Assembly: GCA_026260175.1 (NCBI GenBank)
Contig: JAKCWW010003889.1
Coordinates: 1 to 44,768 of the forward strand
Source: Reticulitermes lucifugus
Lineage: Eukaryota; Arthropoda; Insecta; Blattodea; Rhinotermitidae
Direction of reading: 5' to 3'
Length of the DNA: 44,768 nucleotides
Both the position numbers and the translations under genes were made by a program. The notes beneath the pieces are model-generated. The model worked only from the letters and a program-made list of their open reading frames with translations. It was not told where the DNA came from and searched no databases. Shown one piece after another: positions 11,801-26,800 of the stretch. Within the stretch, counting starts at the first letter, position 1; every line of letters starts with the position of its first letter.

Positions 11801-14800
11801 TGGTGGGGAAATCCAGAGGGAGAAAGACAACTTGGAAGACCTATGCAGTTACGAGAGGATAATATTAAAATGGATCTTCAATAAATAGGATGGAAAGCAT
11901 AGACTCAATTGATCTGATTCAGAAGAGGAACACATGGCAGGCTGTCATGAACATGGTAATTAACTTTCTGGTTCCATAAAATGCGGGAAATTTCCCAACA
12001 GGCTGAGGAACTATTAGATTCTTAAGAAGGACTCTCCTCCATGGAGTTAGTTAGTTAGTTTGTTTGTTAGTCAATTTAAAAATATTATTTGAATCAGTTC
12101 ACACTGACAGATGTACCACCTCAACATCTGCTTGGTAAAATATTGTTCTAAGAATACAAATTATTTGCATTACAATTGTTTGATTTTTTACTACCAAACA
12201 GTTTTAAAAATCTTCCATACACAGATGGTTTGTTTCTGCATATTTACCTACTGACTTATGATCACTGTTTGTCCCTGTAAGAATGGCACAATTTATACAT
12301 GCATTATTTTCAACATTTCCTGACAAACATTTTTAAGATATGTGAATATACTCATACATTAATAAATTTTAAAGCAAAAGTGGCAGATGATTACCTATTT
12401 CACTGTAGGGGGAGGAAGGAAGGAAAAAAGAAAGAAATGAAGAAAGAAATCGTCTAGCTATGCATTGTTGAAAAATTAATTTGTACTGAACATCTGTAAA
12501 GCCTTTCATCAGTACACTTCCCTACCTACAGCTAACTTCATGGAAGAGAGTCCTTCTTGAGAAGCTAACAGGTCCTCAGATAGTCAAAAAATTCCCTGCA
12601 TTTTACAGAACTCAAATGTTCATTACATGTGCCATGTTTACAAGAGACATTTGTCCTTGTCCCCAGTCGAGTGAATCCAGTCCATACCAATCCTATGCTT
12701 TAAGATTCATTTTCACATTATTCTTCCATCTACATCTATATCTCCTAAGCGGTTTCTAGCCTTCAGGTTTTCCAACCAAAATCCTTCATTCTTTTCTCAT
12801 CTCTTCCACACATGAAAAGTGCCCTGCCTATCTTATCCTACCTGATTTAATCACTGTATTATATGTGTTTTGTGAGGAGTGCAAATCATGTAGCTCCTCG
12901 TTATGCAGTTTTCTCCAGCTTCCTGTTGTTACCACCCTCTTAGGTTAAAATATTTTCCTCAGAATTCTGTTCTTGAATACTCATCATTAGGCGCATTCGC
13001 AAAATTGCGACATGTCTGTCTGTCTCTCCGTCCACATGGAATAACTCAGCTCCCACTGAGCGGATTTTCACGAAATTTGATATTTGAGTATTTTTCGAAA
13101 ATCTGTTGAGAAAATTCAAGTTTCATTAAAATCTGAGAAGAACAAAGGGTATGTACATTTATGAATAATAGCTCACTCAATTCTTGTTAGAATGAGGAAT
13201 ATTTCAGAAAAAAAAGTTGTAGAGAAAATCAAAACACACATTTTATGTTCAATAACTTTTTTCCAAAAATTGTACCATCTATGAGATAATGTGGAAAAAT
13301 TTGGTAGAGCCAGTCAGGCCACAGGTGACAATATAACACAGCATATGTGCTTTACATGCCGGGTAACTAAGGCTACAGACACACACTCAGAATATACAAT
13401 ACTTGTTGCTTTTCCACAGCAAAAATTGTTACGCAAACGCACCTCAATGTTATGTTTATATGTACAGTAACTGTCTTGTTCCCTGTAAACTCAAGAACTA
13501 CATTAATGACATTACTTCTTACATTTCACTTTCCGTTTGTGGTGTAGAATTCTTTCAAGAAATTGCACTAAGCAGACTGATGTAATAGTAATGCCGTAGA
13601 CTTTTCCTTGGGATATACTTGCATTAGCTCTTTCTGAGGCTGCAAGTTATCCATAGGTCTCCTAGTGTCTCCAAATAAATGGTGGAATAGTACCTTTAAA
13701 TAGGCCACGATCTGCTTCCACATACTTACAAACTCGCCACTCATGACCAAGTTCCCTACAGTTTGTTACAATGCTGGCCTATGTAGCTGAAACTGTTACA
13801 TTAACCCTTTAAAGCCCAGTGGTAATTATGTACACCTGCTATGGCATAAAGAAACTCGACATTTTGCCACACAGTATATTTATGTGTTTCATATGATTCT
13901 CACAATAAACAACAATGATTTCCCTTCAAAGGGTCAAATAACCCAACAATAAATCTAAATAAAAATATTCTAGAGATCTCTATTATTGACAGAACACCCT
14001 CTTTATAATTTGCAGCATGCTTTTTTTTTCTAAGAGTGACAAGATTAGATATGCCACATTGCTCTGTTTCCAACACATAATTCACAGTCATCCTGTTGTA
14101 CTTCATTCAATCCCATATAACCTATGCCACTGACACAGTATTATTAACCCTTTAATGCCAGCCTTTGTGCAGTGTACAGACCTTTATTTCTTCACATACT
14201 GCTGGCCTCAGTGTAAGTATTGTTGTGAAAGCTTTAAGGGTACTTTAAATTAAAAACCCCTCTGTCCTGGGCAGTAGTTGGAATTTCAACCCCAGCATCA
14301 CTGAAAGATTAAATAAAGTGATATGATAATGGTGGTGGTGGCGGCGGCGGTGGTGGTGGTGGTGGTGGTGATGATGATGATATAAACTGACCATCTTTAG
14401 TTATTATGCTGACAGGTGGCAACAAAACTCAGGGATGAGCACAATGCCAGCTCAGTTGTGTTTGTGGATGATGGAAAGGAGAAGTCATTGCCTGTCTGTG
14501 AGCAGACAGTGTTCAATGCCCATCTGAAGCTGAGTGATCGCAAGGTCAAGTCTGCTGAGGAAGCTGGCAGTGATGATGCAGAGGAGGAAGTGATCCGAGG
14601 GGCACTCACTCTGTACCACTGCAGTGATGAGGATGGCACTTACAAGGTCACAGAGGTAAAATCTGGACCCCTGGAACAGAGCGACCTTAAGTCTGAGGTA
14701 AGCCTAAGAGTCCTTGTCTAGACATAGTACTTACCTGCTGATGAGCAAGGCATATAATGGGTTGCAACTGGAAACATTATTATAAGTCATGTAATATACA

Positions 14801-17800
14801 TATTTGAATTGCATATTTTATACAAAAATGTCACTAATACAGACTAAAGTTATCTGAAGTTTGGAAACATAAATTGAAAGATTTAATCTACTGTCATTCG
14901 TTTGGTTATTTCCAAACGCACGTCAGATTGCATACAGCACTTTAAAATGATTTTTATAAACCTTCATAGTGTCTCAGTTTTCATCATGTAAGTACTGCCA
15001 TATATAATCATAATTGCATGAAATCAAAGTATAACAAAAATTCAGGCCTGTGATCACTTGGTTTAATTCATACAGTTATGACACGATGCCACACATTCAT
15101 CTAATGTCGGTTACAGGATCGAATACTGGGCCAACAACTGATTATCCTGAGTAATTCTTACTGTACCTTTGTCCCTCCCTGCATACAAGTGTTGGTATAC
15201 TACCTTCAAATATCCCACAACACCTTCATCCCACATCCTTCCCAGTTTATCTGCTGTTTAGTAGTGTATAAATATTTATCAGTATGTCTTTATTGGAAGG
15301 TAAGAAGGACGTAATTCATATGAGTTAGTTTAAACTTCTGACAAGAGTAAATACATACATAATTTCTCTCTTATGAACGGTATTAGCTCTAGTCCTTGCA
15401 CAGAAAAAATTACAAGCATGCTACCTAAATCAAGTGAGAAATAACAACATATAATTCTTAATCAAGTGCTTGATCAACCCACGCCCTTCTAAATAATTTG
15501 TGACTTAAAACTTGTCCTACTAAGCACAAAAAAGAGAAATACAGAAACACACAGCTCTAAGTTCATACATAGAGATTCCTGGGATATGCGCTGACATATT
15601 ATTCTTCCCTTGGCAGGATTCCTTCATTGTTGATGATGGTCCTGCAGGCATCTGGGTGTGGGTTGGCCGCAAAGCATCATCCACAGAGAGGACAGAAGCA
15701 ATACGTAATGCTCAAGGATATGTGAAAAAAAAGGGTTACCCAGGCAACACACCAGTCACACGAGTAGTGGATGGAGGGGAGCCCACTGAGTTCAAAATGC
15801 TTTTCACCTCCTGGAAGGAATACAACCAGACGACTGGGGTAGGGAAACAATATTCTGGTAAGTTTCTTTGCAATTCTTTGTACAGGGTTACCGAAACATG
15901 TGGCGATAATGGAAAATAATCACAATATGAACGTAATTTTATATGATAACTTCAGTTGTCCTGACTGACTTATGACCAACACTTGTCTTTGAAATAAGCA
16001 CTTGCACTTTTAGCCATGTTCCTTACCCAGTAAATAATATACATATGTAAGACCTATTCTGCAGCAAAAATATATGTATAAAGTGTGAAATATGTATGTT
16101 ATCTGCCATTTTCAACCTGTCTGTATGTCTACAATCTAGTTTTCAGCATGCAAGTAAAATAAGTACAGAGCCCAGTATGGCATTGTTAGGCCATTGTGGG
16201 CCAGTGTATTCGTTAGGAAGCCCTCCTTGCTCTAATATAGTCCCACTTCTGCTGTTCACTGGCTTCACCACCTTTCCAAATACATATTTTCAATTTTGTC
16301 TTACTAATATCCATGCTATAAACGTTTCACTGATGTACTTAGGCTTTATGTTATTTTTCAGACATCTAACAATTCCATATTAACTGCAGATGTATGGGAT
16401 TAAATTATGATTATGAATGGTGAACTGGAAATAAATGTAGTAAAAACTGTGACAACTTACTTTACGGTGCTAATTACATTTTATGTGCATGGAAGGACCA
16501 ACAGAAACTGCAAGAAGTCTTAAAGAGCTGTTATCTCAGCTGAAACTCTAACCAAATACAAGTCATGTATCTATTCAATTATCTACCAGTCCACATGTAT
16601 GATAAGTCATACAATTATTTTTCAATAACCGAATGTCAGTATTCTGTAAAATGAGTCACCCCAACCATCTGGTTGTTACTGTGCACTGCTGATCTCTATG
16701 TAATGAAAAATGTTATTATGTAGCAAAATTTGCTAAACTTAAAAAATGGTGTAAAAATTCAGAAACCTCCAGCTTCTCCTACTCTCAGGGAAGAGGATGA
16801 TATGAATATGTTTAAGAACTTGTTTTTGAGAATATCTGGACCTAAGGGGGAGGAAATAATAGAATTATGGAGGAAAATGCGTAATTAGGATCATCATAAT
16901 TTGTACAGTTCACCAGTTATTGTGAAGGTGATCACTTGCAGGGGTTCAAAAGTCCAGGCTGGGCTCTCGTGGCACAGAGAGACAGAGAGAAAGACACACA
17001 ACACTTTAGTCAGAAAATTTTGGGTATCTAAGAATAGATTGAAGGTAATATTAAAATGGATCTTAGGAAGAAATAAAATGTGGTTACGTGGACTGGATGT
17101 AACTGGTCAAGATAACATTTGGATAACTGTTTTTGCTTAAATTTTCAAAATTCCCTCTCTTTTATTTACAAAATAAGTAATTTAGATAATCCACATAGAG
17201 CAAACCTTTAGAAAATGAGGTAAAACTTAAATGGTTTAGTGACCTGAAGAAACAGTGTTTGATGCCTGTTATTGCAGAGCTTCTTGATAATGTTTCAGTT
17301 GGCAAGATTGCTTCCACCATCAACAAAAAGTTTGATGCTGCCACCCTGCATGAGAAGCCAAACCTTGCTGCTGAATCACGGCTTGTGGATGACGGAACAG
17401 GAGAGCGAATGGTGTGGCGCGTTGAGAAGTTCCAGCTGGTCCCTGTGCCTGAAAACCTTTATGGTCTGTTCTTCTCTGGTGACTGTTATGTGGTGAAGTA
17501 CAAATACTTGGTTGGAGGCACTGAGAAGTGCTTAATCTACTACTGGCTGGTGAGTTGTCTCATGTTCCTAGGGCTAGAAGTCAGTCATGTCCTGAAGCAG
17601 AAAAATATTAAAAACATAGTGAATTCTAGGGTTCCAAAGGATTAGGCATAGATAGTTTTCACCATATTAATTGAATATGACAGGTTATGCTGATGTATCA
17701 ATTATCATCACCAAATCAAAATATGTCTTACAGTTGCAATTTGTTAATTTCTTTTTTCCAAAAATATGCTTATAATGAATATTGCAAACTTCACAAATAT

Positions 17801-20800
17801 GTCTCACCATACAACACATAAGCACCCTATGTTGCAAGCTGCTAGTTTCATTCTCAAGCCACAGATTAGCAGAAATTTTCATGTTTATATATTTTATAAC
17901 ACTGAGTCAAAAAGTACAGTGACTAGCCATCTGTCTATTTACACACCAGTACCATTTGGAACGCAGTTTCATTTCTGCTGCATAAAAGTACCTAACCACA
18001 AAACCTGTTGCAGTCCTCTTTCTCCATATTTCTGTGGATATAAACAGGTTGGAAAATGTTACAGGAGAAAGATGTAGATCTTAAAGAGATTCACATTTTT
18101 TGTCTTTGGACTATGCCATTGATCCCTTGCCTCCATATAGTTCTGAGATTGAGAATCCATGGAGTTTACCTTCACTCTGCCATATGTCTTCTCAGTTAGT
18201 TCTTAAGCACAGGAATAACCTTACTGTCAGAATCCTAATTATTCTTATTATGATGACCCAGTTCTGAGCAGTGTTGTATGTTGCATTCATTTTCATCTAA
18301 AGTAAATATTATAATGGATTGAGAGGGTCCAAAATGAAAATAACTTGACAGTGTTTAGTGAAACACTCTGACACTGCACTTCATCACAGTATTTTGAACG
18401 GTATGAAAAATATAGTCATGACCAGTGCACTATACATTCAGAAATGTTTGCACAAAATATTACTGTACAAACAACTTAAAATAATGAATTGTTGGTGATG
18501 TGGTCTTCAGGGTCAACATTCATCACAAGATGAGCAGGGTACTGCAGCACTGAAGACAGTGGAGTTGGATGATGAGCTTGGTGGTGCAGCCGTACAAGTA
18601 CGTGTGGTGCAAGGCAAGGAGCCAGCACATTTTATTACCATCTTCAGTGGCAAAATGATTATTCTGCGTGGCGGCAAAGCATCTTCATTTGATGGTAACT
18701 ATATCACTGATCATCAGCATAATCACATCCAGAATCAACGTACACCATTTCTCTGATGATCATGAATTGTGGTTTGTTGAGGAGTAGATGGAACAAAAGG
18801 GCTGGCAATTACATTTTTGACACAATAGAGGGAGCTCCTCTGGAGTGATACTGGGCCAGAGACACTGAGGAGAACAATTCTATGGTTTAAAAATTGTTAA
18901 TATGTTTAAAAATTATATTCACTACCTGAACATGCTTTGTGGATAAAACAAAAGGCATGAAAAACCTTATAAACAATTCATTCACACATAATTTCCTAAA
19001 TTTTTATCAGTATTTTCAAGGTGTCATGACTTAAAAACTGATTTCAAATGAGTCAAATTTGGCTGTCTCCCACCCAGTTTGAGAATTGTGAATATAAATA
19101 TTTCAGTAATATGAAGAACAGAGACGCTTAAACTTGCTTTTTCTTCAAAATCACGATTTTTTTATGTTTCTGATTATAATAATTTCTCCATATTACATAT
19201 GAGAAACTAACACTTTATAAGAGCGTATTATAATCTGAAAATATTGTGAAACATATTTTGTTCACCACTGTGTTTGGAAGACTGAGGAAGATAGTAGCCA
19301 GGAAAGGTGCCCATAAACTCCCTTATCTTCTTCTTCTTCTCCACCTTCTCCTCCTCCTCATCCTTCTTCTTCTTAGATGGCACTACAGTCCAGTGCAGAC
19401 CTTCACCTCCTATTAATGGGCTTTTCCTAGTCAGCTTTGTATTTTGACCTCTCTTTCCACTCTTTAATTTTGCATCTGAAACTCCCTTATAGAACACCTG
19501 AACTACAGTTGGCAGTTTCTAAAGCTCAGAATTTGGGCTACTGAAGTGACTCATTTTACTGTTAGTTGTGTGTTCTATATGATTTTTCATGCAGCCTAAT
19601 AGGGAAAGTACCATAACCATCAAATTACATTGTAAGTAACCACTACATCAAACATTAACTGGCAAGATATTTAAGGTGACCTAGTGCCATAAACCATTTG
19701 CTACAAACTCGGCACTGCTTGAGGCAAACGCTTTACCTCCTGCATATCTTAGCAACATTTCCACGACTAACAGGATCACAATAAAGTATCAGATTATACT
19801 GGCAGTCGATTAATTACCAACAGCATACATAGTAAATTATAATAAAATAAAACCTAAAAACCATAGAAAGCACTTTACAGATAAAAGTTCTTCAAAATGA
19901 AAAGTATATGGTAGTAATAAAAACTCAGCATAAAAAACCCAAAAAAGTGTACTAACACTTTCAAGACACTATTCTCACGTACCTTATGTATATGTAACTA
20001 TATGAATATATCAAAACATGAACCTTTTTGAAATGCTACCTTCATTGTGAAAATGAGAGCACATTCCTATTTCTAGAACCTACTGTTGCAACTATCTGTT
20101 AAATATTTTGTATTACCTGAGGATAACCAGTTCAACCGAAACATGTTGTAAAAATGTTAAGTAAGGATAAAAAATTTTAGTTGTGATTGACAGTTTTATT
20201 TTCTTATAATTTATTCACTATCACAACAGGATGTACAAAGTAAAAGCATGCATAGTACAGGATAGTATAGGATTTAATTATGACACATTTTATTGTTCAT
20301 GTGTGAAAAAATTCTTGGACATAATGAAGAGGTTTCTTCTCCTTAGTATGTTATCATAATTTCTATTAGCCTCATACTAAATAATTAAATGTTCAATTAA
20401 ATAAGTGCCTATATAACTGATAATGATGTTTGAGGATCTTGTGGCAATGAGCACACAGATTAAGATTATGATCTCCTGGTATGTGTTGCTGTCTAGTTCG
20501 GTAAATAGTGTCCTTGAAAGATTGGTAATTTTCTAATGGCACCACATGGTGTCACATCCCAGAAGATTGCCATGTTACATGTCTAATTCATGACTACAAG
20601 TACTCACTGAACCACTNAAAAAAAAAAACACACACACACACAAACACACAAAAAAAAACACACACGCACACGCACACGCACACGCGCACGCGCACGCCCA
20701 CGCCCACGCCCACGCCCACGCCCACGCCCACGCCCACGCGCACGCGCGCGCACGCACGCACGCACACACACACACACACATATTGTGCGTGTATGTATAT

Positions 20801-23800
20801 CAGCATCATATGGTCATTTTCCTCACAGATCCTGATGAGGAAGATATGTCTCCAAAACACTGATTGGCCAAAAGATTTTAGTGTGTTTATTCACCATGAA
20901 AGCTTTCAAATCTTCCTCCAATCTCTCTAACATAATCAAATATAATTCACATGTGTAAAACAGATAAATTTCAATTCCAGGTGAAGGAGCTGTGGACACC
21001 GGAATTCCTGAGAACTTCCTGCTGCAAGTGCGAGGCAATGACAGTCATAACACCAGAGCAACTGAGGTGGGGCTACATAAAACCATCATATTTATTGACA
21101 TAAGATCAACATTAACACATTCACCGTCTAATGTAACTCAAATCATTTTCACAAAAATATTCCATAGTACAAAATGTGACCTATATTATGTTTAACCTGC
21201 CTCCAAATAGTTCCTCTGTTTTGTAATAGTTGTCAACCCCTTGCTATATGGTCTTTATGGAACATCGTTTGTTCTTTGAAGAACTGATCCATGTATCAGT
21301 CATTTGATATATTTGATAAACCCGTTATTTTTCATTTATTAAATAGCTATGTGTGCACAGTTTACAGCAGTGGTTGCCATGTCATTAAAGTAAGAGAAGT
21401 GCCTCAACCAAAGTGAAATTACACAGACAGTGATTCATAATGAGATATGGTGATCAGTGTGGAGCATGTGATCACTGCTGTAGAAAGTGCATGTGACAGC
21501 AGTAATAACGACTTCATTGATATGAGTGAAATCACAAGACAATCAAGTGCTGGCCCAAAATAAACAGCACAGCATGAAGGGTCAGATAGTAATGACAAAT
21601 CATTTCAAGTTCAGTTTATGGAAGATAGAGGACTTCAGCATCAAATTAGGAAAGTTTCTTCTTTACAGATACTTTTGTGCGAATATTTGTTGTCAAAACT
21701 AACAGATACATAATTTCTGAGCAGCACAGCCAGATCTGAAGTTAATGTCAGTGCTGTAGCTCATTCATTCCTCAGGAAAGAAAGAATGTTTTGCAACTGT
21801 GGATACTTACAGGTCTTACAAAGAAACCACTGTTATCCATGTACTAGGTCAACTTGCAATGTTTCCTGTACCTCAGTCTTCAATGCTACAATGTCAAGAA
21901 ACTGAATTGAGCTAATATTGAAATTCCTTAATTTCAGTAATAAATCAGTGCAAGATAATAATGACAGGCTGTAAAAATTTAAACTGTTTGTATATCATTT
22001 TTATGACTTGGGTTACAACCTTAAACATCAGTAAAGGTATGTTTTGAGTTCCACTAATTCATCTCTGTTAGCTTCAGAGTCATAACTATTTAATTTAGAA
22101 TCAAAATTTCTTGCATCTATAAAAAAGAAATGGCCATTTAAGTAGCTAGCAGTGAATGTGTTAAAGTAGGAACAGCTTTAATACACAGCCTACAATATTC
22201 ACCTCATCAGCACAACGTAGCATGTTCTGAAATTTAACGTTTATGGAACTGACATGTAAAGGAAGAGACGAGGATCCTATTGCCAGTTAAGATGACTACA
22301 TTTTTCGCACAAATAAAAATAATATTCTATACTTTTCGAAGGTTGACGCCCGAGCAGCCTCACTAAACACCAATGATGTGTTTTTGTTGAAAACTGGTGG
22401 CCACAGTTATATATGGTGTGGTAAGGGATCAACAGGGGATGAGCGAGAAATGGCCAAGAAGATTGCTGCAGTCATGGCCCCAGGAGATCAAGAAGTAGTA
22501 TATGAAGGTAAAATTAATTTTGTTAGTGATTTGAGGTTATTGTGGTCGTGAATATGAAGATACTGATACTGATGTGATACTGTGTAGTCTGGTAGTTACA
22601 CACCAATGTTTTGGAGGAATCTGCTGCATGCATATTCATGGTAGAAGAATATCCTGAAGATGGAGGTAGCAGGCAGTAATACAGATGCTATATTTTGATG
22701 CAGGTTTCCCAGTTTCTTAATTTATTCTTCTAATTCCCTTGTAAAGTTAGGTTTATACAGTCATTAGGTTTCTAGCATATTATAAACAAAACACCTTCAT
22801 ATCTCTGCCTTTGAAATTGTCATCCATCTGACACCCATTCACAGTTTTTCTTTCATAATTACAAAACTTTCTTTAACTCTTTTGCTAAAATGATCCCCAG
22901 TAAAGATGAATAACCCCCTGTATTTCTGCTATATATTGCAAATTTGCAGTCCTTTCAAACACCAGTTTCCTAGATTTATGTTCCTGCCCAAATTTCTGAA
23001 ACCCAAAATATATATTCTGAGACCTGACTACATCCAAAAAGTCCTTATTCCCTGATTTGTTTCTAAGTCCATTTAAAAATCATGTCTTTAATGAACTAAT
23101 CATAATGTGTGATTTGAGGTTTTCATAGCCTTGTTAATGAAGACTGAAGTCTTCTGGAATAAGACGCTGTGTCAACTGGTATTCAGTTACCACCAATTCA
23201 AAGGAATCCAAAGACTACCCTGAACATGAATGCAGTAAGCTCTTCCAAAACTTTGGTAACTAAGTGCCAATTAACAATGTATCTTCCCAGAATACTTCAG
23301 TCTTCATCATGTCAAAACTTCACAGTCTCATGTTTATGCACTTCTCATCTTCTTCTCCTTCATCTAATTATCTGCATGTTTATCATCCTTTGTAAGTAAT
23401 TTTCTAAGATAATGCCCCAGATGAACTTCTGAGATTGCAGCTGGTGTAAAGCAAATATGGCATTCTTCCGGTTCTCCTTGCATGGACTCTCTAATATCTG
23501 CATCACAAAATTATGTGTTTCAAAGCCATGGTATGAGTTGACCTGCTCTACCATGCAGCTCTTTATTAGAAGGGCTGCATTGCCAGCTGCAGGATGTGAC
23601 TCAACTACATGTATGAGCAAGCAGAAAAGTAATCTTGCCATGGCATTGTTGCACTACTAATTATAACCTCTTATTCATTTCTGGAAGTTCATAACACCCA
23701 TTGCATTGTACTGTATTGTATTTCTTGCATTAAAGTGTTGAACTCAGCATGGTGATGTAGAAGATTTATCTGAAATGTCCTTGGTTGTTACAATGCCAGT

Positions 23801-26800
23801 AAAGCTGTGAAGATTGGGAAAATCTGACATAAGAAGACAGAATAAGTGCACCACTTACAATGTGTACAAGCTTTTCAAAAGATATTTCTGAACCTAATTA
23901 TTTTGGTGATTTCAATCTTCAAAAAAGATGAGAAATAACAGGAAAAGTGTGTGTTGCACATCTTGACACTGTTAAAAGATTTGCAAGGAAGAATTAAACT
24001 CTTCCTCAGGAAATGAAGTATTTGCTTCTGCCAGGAAAGCATACAAAAGGAAAAATAATGTCACAGATATGAACAACTAACATAAAGATGTGGAGCATCA
24101 AACTTTTATACATCTTGACAAGGAAATTTCCTCAGCAGCAAAATTAAGTGAAGTTATAAAGGATCAAATAGGCTTTTCTGAATCATGGTCTACAGTTCCA
24201 AGGACATTGAGGAAAATTTGTTTTGGATATAGAAAGTTTAATAATGGAAGGAAATTTTTGATGGAAAGAAGAAATATGAGACAAACAGAGTAGAATTTTT
24301 TAAGACATTGCATATCATCCATTCATCAGGTGATACTCAACCTACTGCTAACTTTGACATTGTGTTGGTGAATCAGAATTGTTTCTTACAATACACATGG
24401 CTTGATTCTTATTAGATCAGGTGGACACAAAAGTGCCAGTTGGAATACCCTGAGAATGGAGGCAGTAGGTTCATCTGAAACATCAATACACTACCCCTGA
24501 ACTAAGACATGAGATCACAGAAAATTAACTTTCACAGTCACCATTGTGAAATCGTCAAATCACAAATAAACAAATAATTTCCACTTCCTGCAAATGGGTG
24601 AACAAAATTCTGTCAAGAAATTCTTGGTGTCTGATTTCCTCAGGAATGAGACCTTTACCTCAGGTGGAAGCCTCACAGAGAGAGAGAGAGAGAGAGAGAG
24701 AGACTAAGAATAAGGAAAGACATAAGAATGGAATGATTTTGTCAACCATAATGAACTCCTTGGAGATTCAAATGAAACTTAAAAAACTTTCATCCATTTA
24801 CTCACTCTCTTGCCTCCTCACTGCCTAATCACTCATGCACCCACTGACTCAATAACTCTCACCTGCACTTCCTCAACAATCTGTCTACCTTTGTCACCTA
24901 TCCACATCCATTCGTTCAATTGACTGCTCACCTGCCCAATCACCCACCCAACCAATCATTCTCTCAAAGTCCTGCCCATCTACACCCATTCTATCAGCCA
25001 TCCACTTTAACTCATGTGCTTACAGGAGTCTAAAATATTTGGTACAGCAGGAAACTATAAACATGGTTACAAGGGTTGTTTGAAACATTTGTTTCAAAGT
25101 GGCAACAAAATGAAGTTTGAAATCTTGTTTTGGGTACCAGTAATTATTACATCAAACCTGGCCTGTTCGTATGTTTTTTCTTTCACTTCATTTATTTCAA
25201 TCTTTCCATCAGTGGGATCAAAGGTCTGGTTTATGTTTACAAAGAGGATTAAAATTTTGGCAGGTCAAGAGAAGCCTGATTTCTGGAAAGCAATTGGAGG
25301 TCAGGAGGAGTATGCACGTGACAAGCACCTAGCGGATTCCTCTAACACTATGCCTGCACGACTGTTCCAGTGTTCCAATGCTACTGGAGTGTTCAAGGGT
25401 ATGTCTTGATTTCCGAAGACAACACCAACATTACTGTCACAACTATTACATAATTTTATCAATTTGCTTTGAATGTTATACATTATTACAATCATGAGCA
25501 CAGAGAGACAGGCCACATACATCATTTAGTTATATGACAAAATTTTACTCGGTCTCTCCTGATCCACCACCCATAATAATATCTAATAGCATAGCCTTTA
25601 GGCCTAGTAGCAAAATTCTAGTTCTTCACACAGTACATTTTTATAAAATTACTGTAATTCTGTTCCAAAGCGGAGGAGATTATGAACTTCACACAAACCG
25701 ACCTCATACCTGACGATGTAATGATGCTGGATGTTTATGACAGTATTTTCCTGTGGATTGGAAACAACTCCAATAAGAAAGAACGTGACCAGGCTGTCAT
25801 GATGGCCATGGAATATCTCAAAACAGGTGATTACACAATATATAAGCATTATGAGCACAGGGTCTTCATTATTTCTTAGTTTAATTAATCATGATTTATC
25901 AAGTGAAAGCAAACAATGGTGGAAAGAAATGGGAAAGAAATATAGGTGGGTGGTTGTGGTCTACCATTAAGTTGTTATACCATCAGCTGCCTCATGGGTC
26001 TGAAGAAAACCACAAGAACAAGCCCCAGTAGCCAGTTCTTAGCCACAACATACAGAACTCAGCTCTGCCAGCTGTTTGTGCCTTTGGAGAAAAACCAGCT
26101 ACTAAACCAAAGCATACTAAATTGATCTGTCTAGGGCTATAAAATATGCCGCCCTTTGAACATCAGAAAGTATTGCTTTATGAGGCTAACAAATTAAAAT
26201 TATGAGCACTCATCAGTTTCTAACATCACGGTGAAAGCATGTCAGTTTCTCTAATCCTTAAATACTGCCATATTGTTTGTGGACCTTATAAATCAGCTAC
26301 TCAAAGGTCTTTGAACCATCTGCATAATGTTAGGACGTCTTTTCTAACAATAAATGTCTGACTAGCCACACAGTAGCCTAAATCCTTTCTTGTGAATAGT
26401 TATATAGAATGAAACTGCTTTGCTGACTGCAAGTACCCTTATGACACCACAATATCTGGCCAGCCTCATCACAGCCCTTTTGCAAGGTTTCAGCAGGTAT
26501 ATGATAGGTGATAGGCATTTTAAGTAACTAATGCCATAGACCAGAGTCCCTCTTGAAATGCTAACAGTTGCTCAGCTAGTCAAGAAATTACTTTCTATTG
26601 AACCCAACACTTCATTGCCATGTTCCTAAGAACTGTGTTCAAAAGAGCCTGCCATTGGTACCTATCCTGTATGAAATGAATCCTGTCTCCACATTTCCAC
26701 CTTCTTTCTTTAAGATCTATTTGAATATTATCCTCCCATCTATACCTAGATCTTTCAGGTGGTCCCTTTACCTTCAGGTTTTCTGACCAAAATTCAGTTT

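Larger units (their letters stand above)
11577..14415 (+). other. Villin intron 4 (2.8 kb) with inverted LINE ends
   Basis: Contains a + LINE end (11700-12045) and a - copy (12535-12990), a segment at 12985-13110 with TGTCTGTCTGTCTC and CGGATTTTCACGAAATTTG typical of dispersed insect repeats, two AACCCTTTAA-containing motifs (about 13804 and 14148), and a GGT/GGC/GAT triplet repeat (14331-14381) close to the next exon. No other gene is seen. Confidence 0.8.
22508..25263 (+). other. Villin intron 10 (2.8 kb)
   Basis: Carries a broken DDE transposase (23860-24490), a GA dinucleotide run (24676-24705) and a C/A-rich stretch with repeated CACTCAC/CACCCA-like units (about 24800-25010). No host gene is seen. 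Confidence 0.8.

Noticed and set aside
20594-20860. Reverse-strand open frames across the CA/CG array
   Set aside because: Products of the microsatellite (Cys-Val and Ala-Trp runs), not genes.
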